27,712 nt of DNA from Euglena gracilis (lineage: Eukaryota; Euglenozoa; Euglenophyceae; Euglenales; Euglenaceae), in assembly GCA_900893395.1 (NCBI GenBank), contig CAAHFI012014199.1:1-27712 (forward strand). The letters run 5' to 3'. This document shows, one piece after another, positions 1 through 11,453 of this stretch. The notes beneath the pieces are model-generated. The model had not been told where the DNA came from and searched no databases. It saw only the letters and a list, made by a program, of their open reading frames with translations. How positions within the stretch are numbered: the first letter of the stretch is position 1; every line of letters starts with the position of its first letter. A program made the position numbers and the translations under genes.

Positions 1-1208
1 AAACCGATCGGGGGTTCCCGTTATGTTCCGGGATAGCTACTTTGATGTGCCGGCCGGATTAGTGCCTACGGTGTGAAAAACATGCGGATGTCAAAAACTA
101 TCCAGATATCGACAGTTTTGGGGGTAGAAGAGGGCCCCAAATGGCAGTACAACCTGTTCCCCTTACATGGCCCCATGGGAAACCATGATTTGACCCAAAT
201 GGAAACCGATCGGGGTTCCCGTTATGTTCCCCGGATAGCTACTTGATGTGCCGGCCGGATTAGTGCCTACGGGTGAAAAAACATGCGGATGTCAAAAAAA
301 TCCAGATATCGACAGTTTTGGAGGGGTGGAAGAAATGGCAGTACAAACCTGTTCCCTTACATGGCCCCATGGGAAACCATGATTTGACCCCAAAACTGGA
401 AACCGATCGGGGTTTCCCGTTATGTTCCCGGGATACTACTTATGTGCCGGCCGGATTAGTGCCTACTGTGAAAAACATGCGGATGTCAAAAAACTATCCA
501 GATATCGACAGTTGGAAGAAGGGCCCAAATGCAGTACAACCTGTTCCCCTTACATGGCCCCATGGGAACCATGAATTTGACCCCAAAACTGGAAACCGAT
601 CGGGTTCCCGTTATGTTCCCCGGGATAGCTACTTTGATGTGCCGGCCGGATTAGTGCCTACGGGTGTGAAAAAATGCGGATGTCAAAAACTATCCATATA
701 TCGACAGTTTGGAGGGGTGGAAGAGGGCCCCAAATGGCAGTACAACCTGTTCCCTTACATGGCCCCATGGGAAACCATGATTTGACCCCAAAACTGGAAA
801 CCGATCGGGGTTCCCGTTATGTTCCCCGGGATAGCTACTTTGATGTGCCGGCCGGATTAGTGCCTACGGTGTGAAAAACATGCGGATGTCAAAAAATCCA
901 GATATCGACAGTTTGGAGGGGTGGAAGAGGGCCCCAAATGGCAGTACAACCTGTTCCCCTTACATGGCCCCATGGGAAACCATGATTTTGACCCAAAACT
1001 GGAAACCGATCGGGGGTTCCCGTATGTTCCCGGGATAGCTACTTTGATGTGCGGCCGGATTAGTGCCTACGGGTGTGAAAAATGCAGGATGTCAAAAAAA
1101 CTATCCAGATATCGACAGTTTTGGAGGGGTGGAAGAGGGCCCCAAATGGCAGTACAACCTGTTCCCTTACATGGCCCATGGGAAACCATGATTTGACCCC
1201 AAAACTGG

Positions 1209-1425
1209 AAACCGATCGGGGGTTCCCGTTATGTTCCGCGGGATCCTTTTATGTGCCGGCGGGTTATTGGCCGGAATAGTGCCTACGGGTGTGAAAAACA
1301 TGCGGATGTCAAAAAACTATCCAGATATCGACAGTTTTGGAGGGGTGGAAGAGGGCCCCAAAGGCAGTACAACCTGTTCCCCTTACATGGCCCCATGGGA
1401 AACCATGATTTGACCCCAAAACTGG
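1209..1425. repeat. Aberrant 217-bp type A monomer
   Basis: This is the only unit clearly longer than 211 bp. Between about 1236 and 1278 the usual CCCCGGGATAGCTACTTTG stretch is replaced by a rearranged segment reading CCGCGGGATCC, then TTTTATGTGCCGGC, then an extra GGGTTATTGGCCGG before AATAGTGCC. The segment looks like a partial local duplication of the GCCGGCCGGATTA region with changes. It is either a true rearranged monomer or a poorly resolved stretch of consensus. Confidence 0.7.
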
Positions 1426-2037
1426 AAACCGATCGGGGGTTCCCGTTATGTTCCCCGGGATAGCTACTTTGATGTGCCGGCCGGATTAGTGCCTACGGTG
1501 TGAAAAACATGCGGATGTCAAAAAACTATCCAGATATCGACAGTTTTGGAGGGGTGGAAGAGGGCCCCAAATGGCAGTACAACCTGTTCCCTTACATGGC
1601 CCCATGGGAAACCATGATTTGACCCCAAAACTGGAAACCGATCGGGGGTTCCCGTTATGTTCCCGGGATAGCTACTTTGATGTGCCGGCCGGATTAGTGC
1701 CTACGGGTGGAAAACATGCGGATGTCAAAAACTATCCAGATATCGACAGTTTTGGAGGGAAGAGAATGGCAGTACAACCTGTTCCCCTACATGGCCCCAT
1801 GGGAAACCATGATTTGACCCCAAAACTGGAAACCGATCGGGGGTTCCCGTTATGTTCCCCGGGATAGCTACTTTGATGTGCCGGCCGGATTAGTGCCTAC
1901 GGGTGTGAAAAACATGCGGATGTCAAAAACTATCCAGATATCGACAGTTTGGAGGGGTGAAGAGGGCCCCAAATGGCAGTACAACCTGTTCCCCTTACAT
2001 GGCCCCATGGGAAACCATGATTTGACCCCAAAACTGG

Positions 2038-2235
2038 AAACCGATCGGGGGTTCCCGTTATGTTCCCCGGGATAGCTACTTTGATGTGCCGGCCGGATTA
2101 GTGCCTACGTGTGAAAAACATGCGGATGTCAAAAAACTATCCAGATATCGACAGTTTTGTGGAAGAGGGCCCCAAATGGCAGTACAACCTGTTCCCCATG
2201 GCCCCATGGAAACCATGATTTGACCCCAAAACTGG
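2038..2235. repeat. Short A-type monomer variant, copy 1
   Basis: This 198-bp unit carries a linked set of deletions: CCTACGTGTG for CCTACGGGTGTG, GTTTTGTGGAAG (six bases, GAGGGG, missing) and CCATGGAAACC for CCATGGGAAACC. The same combination, in whole or in part, recurs in the units at 4282-4477 and 4887-5085. A shared combination suggests common descent rather than independent errors. Confidence 0.65.
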
Positions 2236-4281
2236 AAACCGATCGGGGGTTCCCGTTATGTTCCCCGGGATAGCTACTTTGATGTGCCGGCCGGATTAGT
2301 GCCTACGGGTGTGAAAAACATGCGGATGTCAAAAAACTATCCATATCGACAGTTTTGGAGGGGTGAGAGGGCCCCAAATGGCAGTACAACCTGTTCCCCT
2401 TACATGGCCCCATGGAAACCATGATTTGACCCAAAACTGGAAACCGATCGGGGGTTCCCGTTATGTTCCCCGGGATAGCTACTTTGATGTGCCGGCCGGA
2501 TTAGTGCCTACGGGTGTGAAAACATGCGGATGTCAAAAAACTATCCAGATATCGACAGTTTTGGAGGGGTAGAAGAAATGGCAGTACAACCTGTTCCCCT
2601 TACATGGCCCCATGGAAACCATGATTTGACCCCAAAACTGGAAACCGATCGGGGTTCCCGTTATGTTCCCCGGGATAGCTACTTTGATGTGCCGGATTAG
2701 TGCCTACGGGTGTGAAAAAACATGCGGATGTCAAAAAACTATCCAGATATCGACAGTTTTGGAGGGGTGGAAGAGGGCCCCAAATGGCAGTACAACCTGT
2801 TCCCTACATGGCCCCATGGGAAACCATGATTTGACCCCAAAACTGGAAACCGATCGGGGGTTCCCGTTATGTTCCCGGGATAGCTACTTTGATGTGCCGG
2901 CCGGATTAGTGCCTACGGGTGTGAAAAACATGCGGATGTCAAAAAACTATCCAGATATCGACAGTTTTGGGAAGAAGGCCCCAAATGGCAGTACAACCTG
3001 TTCCCCTCATGGCCCCATGGGAAACCATGATTTGACCCCAAAACTGGAAACCGATCGGGGGTTCCCGTTATGTTCCCCGGGATAGCTACTTTGATGTGCC
3101 GGCCGGATTAGTGCCTACGGGTGTGAAAAACATGCGGATGTCAAAAAACTATCCAGATATCGACAGTTTTGGAGGTGGAAGAGGGCCCCAAATGGCAGTA
3201 CAACCTGTTCCCTACATGGCCCCATGGGAAACCATGATTTGACCCAAAACTGGAAACCGATCGGGGGTTCCCGTTATGTTCCCCGGGATAGCTACTTTGA
3301 TGTGCCGGCCGATTAGTGCCTACGGGTGTGAAAAACATGCGGATGTCAAAAAACTATCCAGATATCGACAGTTTTGGAGGGTGGAAGAGGCCCCAAATGG
3401 CAGTACAAACCTGTTCCCTTACATGCCCCATGGGAAACCATGATTTGACCCAAAACTGGAAACCGATCGGGGTTCCCGTTATGTTCCCCGGGATAGCTAC
3501 TTTGATGTGCCGGCCGGATTAGTGCCTACGGTGTGAAAAACATGCGGATGTCAAAAATATCCAGATATCGACAGTTTTGGAGGGGTGAAGAGGGCCCCAA
3601 ATGGCAGTACAACCTGTTCCCCTTACATGGCCCCATGGAAACCATGATTTGACCCCAAAACTGGAAACCGATCGGGGTTCCCGTTATGTTCCCGGGATAG
3701 CTACTTTGATGTGCCGGCCGGATTAGTGCCTACGGTGTGAAAAACATGCGGATGTCAAAAAACTATCCAGATATCGACGTTTTGGAGGGGGAAGAGGGCC
3801 CCAAATGGCAGTACAACCTGTTCCCTTACATGGCCCCATGGGAAACCATGATTTGACCCCAAAACTGGAAACCGATCGGGGGTTCCCGTATGTTCCCCGG
3901 GATAGCTACTTTGATGTGCCGGCCGGATTAGTGCCTACGGGTGTGAAAAACATGCGGATGTCAAAAAACTATCCAGATATCGACAGTTTTGAGGGTGGAA
4001 GAGGCCCCAAATGGCAGTACAACCTGTTCCCCTTACATGGCCCCATGGGAAACCATGATTTGACCCCAAAACTGGAAACCGATCGGGGGTTCCCGTTGTT
4101 CCCCGGGATAGCTACTTTGATGTGCCGGCCGGAGTGCTATTAGTGCCTACGGGTGTGAAAAACATGCGGATGTCAAAAACTATCCAGATATCGACAGTTT
4201 TGGAGGGGTGGAAGAGAAATGGCAGTACAACCTGTTCCCTTACATGGCCCATGGGAAACCATGATTTGACCCCAAAACTGG

Positions 4282-4477
4282 AAACCGATCGGGGTTCCCG
4301 TTATGTTCCCCGGGATAGCTACTTTGATGTGCCGGCCGGATTAGTGCCTACGTGTGAAAAACATGCGGATGTCAAAAACTATCCAGATATCGACAGTTTG
4401 GAAGAGGGCCCCAAATGGCAGTACAACCTGTTCCCCTTCATGGCCCCATGGAAACCATGATTTGACCCCAAAACTGG
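4282..4477. repeat. Short A-type monomer variant, copy 2
   Basis: This 196-bp unit shares CCTACGTGTG, the five-A GTCAAAAACTATCC, the TTCCCCTTCATGG shortening and CCATGGAAACC with the unit at 4887-5085, three monomers later. The monomers just before each also share CTGTTCCCTTACATGG. A multi-monomer duplication is the simplest reading. At the left edge (about 4133-4140) the preceding unit has a small insertion, GTGCTA, that looks like a partial copy of the following TAGTGCCTA. Confidence 0.6.
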
Positions 4478-4886
4478 AAACCGATCGGGGTTCCGTTATG
4501 TTCCCCGGGATAGCTACTTGATGTGCCGGCCGGATTAGTGCCTACGGGTGTGAAAAACATGCGGATGTCAAAAACTATCCAGATATCGACAGTTTTGGAG
4601 GGTGGAAGAGGCCCCAAATGGCAGTACAACCTGTTCCCCTTACATGGCCCCATGGGAAAATGATTTGACCCCAAAACTGGAAACCGATCGGGGGTTCCCG
4701 TTATGTTCCCCGGATAGCTACTTTGATGTGCCGGCCGGATTAGTGCCTACGGGTGAAAAACATGCGATGTCAAAAAACTATCCAGATATCGACAGTTTTG
4801 GAGGGGTGGAAGAGGGCCCCAAATGGCAGTACAACCTGTTCCCTTACATGGCCCCATGGGAAACCATGATTTGACCCCAAAACTGG

Positions 4887-5085
4887 AAACCGATCGGGGT
4901 TCCCGTTATGTTCCCCGGGATAGCTACTTTGATGTGCCGGCCGGATTAGTGCCTACGTGTGAAAAACATGCGGATGTCAAAAACTATCCAGATATCGACA
5001 GTTTTGTGGAAGAGGGCCCCAAATGGCAGTACAACCTGTTCCCCTTCATGGCCCCATGGAAACCATGATTTGACCCCAAAACTGG
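4887..5085. repeat. Short A-type monomer variant, copy 3
   Basis: This 199-bp unit has CCTACGTGTG, GTTTTGTGGAAG, TTCCCCTTCATGG and CCATGGAAACC, linking it to the units at 2038-2235 and 4282-4477. It is the last fully A-type monomer before the A/B junction. Confidence 0.65.
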
Positions 5086-5288
5086 AAACCGATCGGGGGT
5101 TCCCGTTATGTTCCCCGGGATAGCTACTTTGATGTGCCGGCCGGATTAGTGCCTACGGGTGTGAAAAACATGCGGATGTCAAAAACTTCCGATATGACAG
5201 TTTTGGAGGGGTGGAAGAGGGCCCAAATGGCAGTACAACCTGTTCCCCTACATGGCCATGGGAAACCATGGTTTGGCCCCAAAACTGG
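5086..5288. repeat. A/B junction (crossover) monomer
   Basis: This single unit is type A in its first part (CCCGTTATGTTCC, GCTACTTTGATGTG) and B-like from the dyad onward. It reads CTTCCGATATGACAG, closest to B with bases missing, and ends ACCATGGTTTGGCCCC, which mixes A bases at positions 191-192 with the B base at 199. The switch therefore falls between monomer positions 47 and 104, about 5133-5190. The next unit is B-type at positions 20 to 114. This is the footprint expected of unequal crossover or gene conversion between A and B monomers. Confidence 0.85.
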
Positions 5289-6315
5289 AAACCGATCGGG
5301 GGTTCCCATTGTGTTCCCCGGGATAGCCACTTTGCTGTGCCGGCCGGATTAGTGCCTACGGGTGTGAAAAACATGCGGATGTCAAAAAACTGTCCGGATA
5401 TGGACAGTTTTGGAGGGGTGGAAGAGGCCCAAATGGCAGTACAACCTGTTCCCTTACATGGCCTCATGGGAAACCGTTTTGGCCCAAAACTGGAAACCGA
5501 TCGGGGGTTCCCATTGTGTTCCCCGGGATAGCCACTTTGCTGTGCCGGCCGGATTAGTGCCTACGGGTGTGAAAAACATGCGGATGTCAAAAAACTGTCC
5601 GGATATGGACAGTTTTGGAGGGGTGGAAGAGGGCCCAAATGGCAGTACAACCTGTTCCCCTTACATGGCCTCATGGGAAACCGTTTTGGCCCCAAAACTG
5701 GAAACCGATCGGGGGTTCCCAGTTATGTTCCCGGGATAGCCACTTTGCTGTGCCGGCCGGATTAGTGCCTACGGTGTGAAAAACATGCGGATGTCAAAAA
5801 ACTGTCCGGATATGGACAGTTTTGGAGGGGTGGAAGAGGGCCCAAATGGCAGTACAACCTGTTCCCCTTACATGGCCTCATGGGAAACCGTTTTGGCCCA
5901 AAACTGGAAACCGATCGGGGGTTCCCATTGTGTTCCCCGGGATAGCCACTTTGCTGTGCCGGCCGGATTAGTGCCTACGGGTGAAAAACATGCGGATGTC
6001 AAAAAACTGTCCGGATATGGACAGTTTTGGAGGGGTAAGAGAAATGCAGTACACCTGTTCCCCTTACATGGCCCATGGGAAACCATGTTTTGGCCCCAAA
6101 ACTGGAAACCGATCGGGGGTTCCCATTGTGTTCCCCGGGATAGCCACTTTGCTGTGCCGGCCGGATTAGTGCCTACGGGTGTGAAAAACATGCGGATGTC
6201 AAAAAACTGTCCGGATATGGACAGTTTTGGAGGGGTGGAAGAGGGCCCAAATGGCAGTACAACCTGTTCCCCTTACATGGCCCCATGGGAAACCGCGTTT
6301 TGGCCCCAAAACTGG
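5289..6315. repeat. Transition zone of intermediate (type C) monomers
   Basis: Five monomers (205, 208, 206, 198 and 210 bp) have B bases at positions 20-114 but not yet the full B 3' half. Three of them carry ACCGTTTTGGCC, lacking the two bases that make ACCGCGTTTT, and GGGCCCAAATGG or a shorter form instead of the B form GGCCGCAAATGG. The unit at 5702 reverts to an A-like TTATGTTCC. The unit starting at 5908 keeps the A-like GCCCATGGGAAACCATG, and the next has GGCCCCATGGG together with ACCGCG. B markers are thus acquired stepwise: positions 20-114 first, then the CCTCATGGG site, then ACCGCG (about 6291), then GGCCGC (about 6453). Confidence 0.82.
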
Positions 6316-9300
6316 AAACCGATCGGGGGTTCCCATTGTGTTCCCCGGGATAGCCACTTTGCTGTGCCGGCCGGATTAGTGCCTACGGGTGTGAAAAACA
6401 TGCGGATGTCAAAAAACTGTCCGGATATGGACAGTTTTGGAGGGGTGGAAGAGGGCCGCAAATGGCAGTACAACCTGTTCCCTTACATGGCCTCATGGGA
6501 AACCGCGTTTTGGCCCCAAAACTGGAAACCGATCGGGGTTCCCATTGTGTTCCCCGGGATAGCCACTTTGCTGTGCCGGCCGGATTAGTGCCTACGGGTG
6601 TGAAAAACATGCGGATGTCAAAAAACTGTCCGGATATGGACAGTTTTGGAGGGGTGGAAGAGGGCCGCAAATGGCAGTACAACCTGTTCCCCTTACATGG
6701 CCTCATGGGAAACCGCGTTTTGGCCCCAAAACTGGAAACCGATCGGGGTTCCCATTGTGTTCCCCGGGATAGCCACTTTGCTGTGCCGGCCGGATTAGTG
6801 CCTACGGGTGTGAAAAACATGCGGATGTCAAAAAACTGTCCGGATATGGACAGTTTTGGAGGGGTGGAAGAGGGCCCAAATGGCAGTACAACCTGTTCCC
6901 CTTACATGGCCTCATGGGAAACCGTTTTGGCCCAAAACTGGAAACCGATCGGGGGTTCCCATTGTGTTCCCCGGGATAGCCACTTTGCTGTGCCGGCCGG
7001 ATTAGTGCCTACGGGTGTGAAAACATGCGGATGTCAAAAAACTGTCCGGATATGGACAGTTTTGGAGGGGTGGAAGAGGGCCGCAAATGGCAGTACAACC
7101 TGTTCCCCTTACATGGCCTCATGGGAAACCGCGTTTTGGCCCCAAAACTGGAAACCGATCGGGGTTCCCATTGTGTTCCCCGGGATAGCCACTTTGCTGT
7201 GCCGGCCGGATTAGTGCCTACGGGTGTGAAAAAATGCGATGTCAAAAAACTGTCCGGATATGGACAGTTTTGGAGGGGTGGAAGAGGGCCGCAAATGGCA
7301 GTACAACCTGTTCCCCTTACATGGCCTCATGGGAAACCGCGTTTTGGCCCCAAAACTGGAAACCGATCGGGGGTTCCCATTGTGTTCCCCGGGATAGCCA
7401 CTTTGCTGTGCCGGCCGGATTAGTGCCTACGGGTGTGAAAAACATGCGGATGTCAAAAAACTGTCCGGATATGGACAGTTTTGGAGGGGTGGAAGAGGGC
7501 CGCAAATGGCAGTACAACCTGTTCCCCTTACATGGCCTCATGGGAAACCGCGTTTTGGCCCCAAAACTGGAAACCGATCGGGGGTTCCCATTGTGTTCCC
7601 CGGGATAGCCACTTTGCTGTGCCGGCCGGATTAGTGCCTACGGGTGAAAAACATGCGGATGTCAAAAAACTGTCCGGATATGGACAGTTTTGGAGGGGTG
7701 GAAGAGGGCCGCAAATGGCAGTACAACCTGTTCCCCTTACATGGCCTCATGGGAAACCGCGTTTTGGCCCAAAACTGGAAACCGATCGGGGGTTCCCATT
7801 GTGTTCCCCGGGATAGCCACTTTGCTGTGCCGGCCGGATTAGTGCCTACGGGTGTGAAAAACATGCGGATGTCAAAAAACTGTCCGGATATGGACAGTTT
7901 TGGAGGGGTGGAAGAGGGCCGCAAATGGCAGTACAACCTGTTCCCCTTACATGGCCTCATGGGAAACCGCGTTTTGGCCCCAAAACTGGAAACCGATCGG
8001 GGTTCCCATTGTGTTCCCCGGGATAGCCACTTTGCTGTGCCGGCCGGATTAGTGCCTACGGGTGTGAAAAACATGCGGATGTCAAAAAACTGTCCGGATA
8101 TGGACAGTTTTGGAGGGGTGGAAGAGGGCCGCAAATGGCAGTACAACCTGTTCCCCTTACATGGCCTCATGGGAAACCGCGTTTTGGCCCCAAAACTGGA
8201 AACCGATCGGGGGTTCCCATTGTGTTCCCCGGGATAGCCACTTTGCTGTGCCGGCCGGATTAGTGCCTACGGGTGTGAAAAACATGCGGATGTCAAAAAA
8301 CTGTCCGGATATGGACAGTTTTGGAGGGGTGGAAGAGGGCCGCAAATGGCAGTACAACCTGTTCCCCTTACATGGCCTCATGGGAAACCGCGTTTTGGCC
8401 CCAAAACTGGAAACCGATCGGGGGTTCCCATTGTGTTCCCCGGGATAGCCACTTTGCTGTGCCGGCCGGATTAGTGCCTACGGGTGTGAAAAACATGCGG
8501 ATGTCAAAAAACTGTCCGGATATGGACAGTTTTGGAGGGGTGGAAGAGGGCCGCAAATGGCAGTACAACCTGTTCCCCTTACATGGCCTCATGGGAAACC
8601 GCGTTTTGGCCCAAAACTGGAAACCGATCGGGGTTCCCATTGTGTTCCCCGGGATAGCCACTTTGCTGTGCCGGCCGGATTAGTGCCTACGGGTGTGAAA
8701 AACATGCGGATGTCAAAAAACTGTCCGGATATGGACAGTTTTGGAGGGGTGGAAGAGGCCGCAAATGGCAGTACAACCTGTTCCCCTTACATGGCCTCAT
8801 GGGAAACCGCGTTTTGGCCCCAAAACTGGAAACCGATCGGGGTTCCCATTGTGTTCCCCGGGATAGCCACTTTGCTGTGCCGGCCGGATTAGTGCCTACG
8901 GGTGTGAAAAACATGCGGATGTCAAAAAACTGTCCGGATATGGACAGTTTTGGAGGGGTGGAAGAGGGCCGCAAATGGCAGTACAACCTGTTCCCCTTAC
9001 ATGGCCTCATGGGAAACCGCGTTTTGGCCCCAAAACTGGAAACCGATCGGGGGTTCCCATTGTGTTCCCCGGGATAGCCACTTTGCTGTGCCGGCCGGAT
9101 TAGTGCCTACGGGTGTGAAAAACATGCGGATGTCAAAAAACTGTCCGGATATGGACAGTTTTGGAGGGGTGGAAGAGGGCCGCAAATGGCAGTACAACCT
9201 GTTCCCCTTACATGGCCTCATGGGAAACCGCGTTTTGGCCCAAAACTGGAAACCGATCGGGGGTTCCCATTGTGTTCCCCGGGATAGCCACTTTGCTGTG

Positions 9301-11145
9301 CCGGCCGGATTAGTGCCTACGGGTGTGAAAAACATGCGGATGTCAAAAAACTGTCCGGATATGGACAGTTTTGGAGGGGTGGAAGAGGGCCGCAAATGGC
9401 AGTACAACCTGTTCCCCTTACATGGCCTCATGGGAAACCGCGTTTTGGCCCCAAAACTGGAAACCGATCGGGGGTTCCCATTGTGTTCCCCGGGATAGCC
9501 ACTTTGCTGTGCCGGCCGGATTAGTGCCTACGGGTGTGAAAAACATGCGGATGTCAAAAAACTGTCCGGATATGGACAGTTTTGGAGGGGTGGAAGAGGG
9601 CCGCAAATGGCAGTACAACCTGTTCCCCTTACATGGCCTCATGGGAAACCGCGTTTTGGCCCCAAAACTGGAAACCGATCGGGGGTTCCCATTGTGTTCC
9701 CCGGGATAGCCACTTTGCTGTGCCGGCCGGATTAGTGCCTACGGGTGTGAAAAACATGCGGATGTCAAAAAACTGTCCGGATATGGACAGTTTTGGAGGG
9801 GTGGAAGAGGGCCGCAAATGGCAGTACAACCTGTTCCCCTTACATGGCCTCATGGGAAACCGCGTTTTGGCCCCAAAACTGGAAACCGATCGGGGTTCCC
9901 ATTGTGTTCCCCGGGATAGCCACTTTGCTGTGCCGGCCGGATTAGTGCCTACGGGTGTGAAAAACATGCGGATGTCAAAAAACTGTCCGGATATGGACAG
10001 TTTTGGAGGGGTGGAAGAGGGCCGCAAATGGCAGTACAACCTGTTCCCCTTACATGGCCTCATGGGAAACCGCGTTTTGGCCCCAAAACTGGAAACCGAT
10101 CGGGGGTTCCCATTGTGTTCCCCGGGATAGCCACTTTGCTGTGCCGGCCGGATTAGTGCCTACGGGTGTGAAAAACATGCGGATGTCAAAAAACTGTCCG
10201 GATATGGACAGTTTTGGAGGGGTGGAAGAGGGCCGCAAATGGCAGTACAACCTGTTCCCCTTACATGGCCTCATGGGAAACCGCGTTTTGGCCCAAAACT
10301 GGAAACCGATCGGGGGTTCCCATTGTGTTCCCCGGGATAGCCACTTTGCTGTGCCGGCCGGATTAGTGCCTACGGGTGTGAAAAACATGCGGATGTCAAA
10401 AAACTGTCCGGATATGGACAGTTTTGGAGGGGTGGAAGAGGGCCGCAAATGGCAGTACAACCTGTTCCCCTTACATGGCCTCATGGGAAACCGCGTTTTG
10501 GCCCCAAAACTGGAAACCGATCGGGGGTTCCCATTGTGTTCCCCGGGATAGCCACTTTGCTGTGCCGGCCGGATTAGTGCCTACGGGTGTGAAAAACATG
10601 CGGATGTCAAAAAACTGTCCGGATATGGACAGTTTTGGAGGGGTGGAAGAGGGCCGCAAATGGCAGTACAACCTGTTCCCCTTACATGGCCTCATGGGAA
10701 ACCGCGTTTTGGCCCCAAAACTGGAAACCGATCGGGGGTTCCCATTGTGTTCCCCGGGATAGCCACTTTGCTGTGCCGGCCGGATTAGTGCCTACGGGTG
10801 TGAAAAACATGCGGATGTCAAAAAACTGTCCGGATATGGACAGTTTTGGAGGGGTGGAAGAGGGCCGCAAATGGCAGTACAACCTGTTCCCCTTACATGG
10901 CCTCATGGGAAACCGCGTTTTGGCCCCAAAACTGGAAACCGATCGGGGGTTCCCATTGTGTTCCCCGGGATAGCCACTTTGCTGTGCCGGCCGGATTAGT
11001 GCCTACGGGTGTGAAAAACATGCGGATGTCAAAAAACTGTCCGGATATGGACAGTTTTGGAGGGGTGGAAGAGGGCCGCAAATGGCAGTACAACCTGTTC
11101 CCCTTACATGGCCTCATGGGAAACCGCGTTTTGGCCCAAAACTGG
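6316..11145. repeat. Type B array with one-base length variants
   Basis: Twenty-three monomers are near the B consensus, with about one missing base per unit. The variants are mostly GGGG for GGGGG after CGATC (for example in units starting 6526, 6736, 7152, 7990, 8621, 8830 and 9883) and GGCCCAAAAC for GGCCCCAAAAC (units starting 7571, 8411, 9040, 10093 and 10936). One unit (6736-6941) is a type C relic with GGGCCCAAATGG and ACCGTTTT. Another (7152-7359) has a damaged CATGCGGATGTC segment. The GGCCCAAAAC units recur every three to five monomers, but no strict higher-order period is seen. Confidence 0.9.
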
Positions 11146-11438
11146 AAACCGATCGGGGGTTCCCATTGTGTTCCCCGGGATAGCCACTTTGCTGTGCCGG
11201 CCGGATTAGTGCCTACGGGTGTGAAAAACATGCGGATGTCAAAAAACTGTCCGGATATGGACAGTTTTGGAGGGGTGGAAGAGGGCCGCAAATGGCAGTA
11301 CAACCTGTTCCCCTTACATGGCCTCATGGGAAACCGCGTTTTGGCCCCAAAACTGGAAACCGATCGGGGGTTCCCATTGTGTTCCCCGGGATAGCCACTT
11401 TGCTGTGCCGGCCGGATTAGTGCCTACGGGTGTGAAAA

Positions 11439-11450
11439 ACATGCGGATGT
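11439..11450. repeat. Short inverted repeat ACAT-GCGG-ATGT in the monomer
   Basis: Monomer positions 83-94 hold a perfect 4-bp dyad with a 4-bp spacer, identical in types A and B. It sits between the five-A and six-A runs in a block (positions 48-103) that shows no A/B difference. The rightmost ten units (from about 25.6 kb) are altered at this site far more often than elsewhere. A role is not shown; a 4-bp dyad could arise by chance. Confidence 0.5.
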
Positions 11451-11453
11451 CAA

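Larger units (their letters stand above)
1..5133. repeat. Type A satellite domain (left), indel-rich
   Basis: About 25 monomers share one diagnostic set: CCCGTTATGTTCC, GATAGCTACTTTGATGTG, CTATCCAGATATCGACAG, GGGCCCCAAATGG, GGCCCCATGGG and ACCATGATTTGACC. Against the core type B these amount to 13 substitutions, at monomer positions 20, 23, 40, 47, 104, 108, 114, 143, 179, 191, 192, 194 and 199. The underlying unit is 211 bp, but observed units run mostly 193-209 bp, with one of 217 bp. On average 7.6 bases are missing per unit, mainly single bases from runs of G, C or A. Type A has GATATC and CCATGG sites that type B lacks. The substitutions are shared by many units and are therefore real; many of the scattered deletions may be consensus errors. 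Confidence 0.93.

Noticed and set aside
5776-7214. Open frames of 270 codons (5776-6588) and 250 codons (6462-7214)
   Set aside because: Same cause: one-base losses make several adjacent units divisible by 3. The two frames overlap each other and parallel minus-strand frames.
6316-11145. Strict higher-order repeat from spacing of GGCCCAAAAC units
   Set aside because: These units recur at three, four or five monomer intervals without a fixed period, and the marker is a one-base homopolymer change prone to sequencing error.
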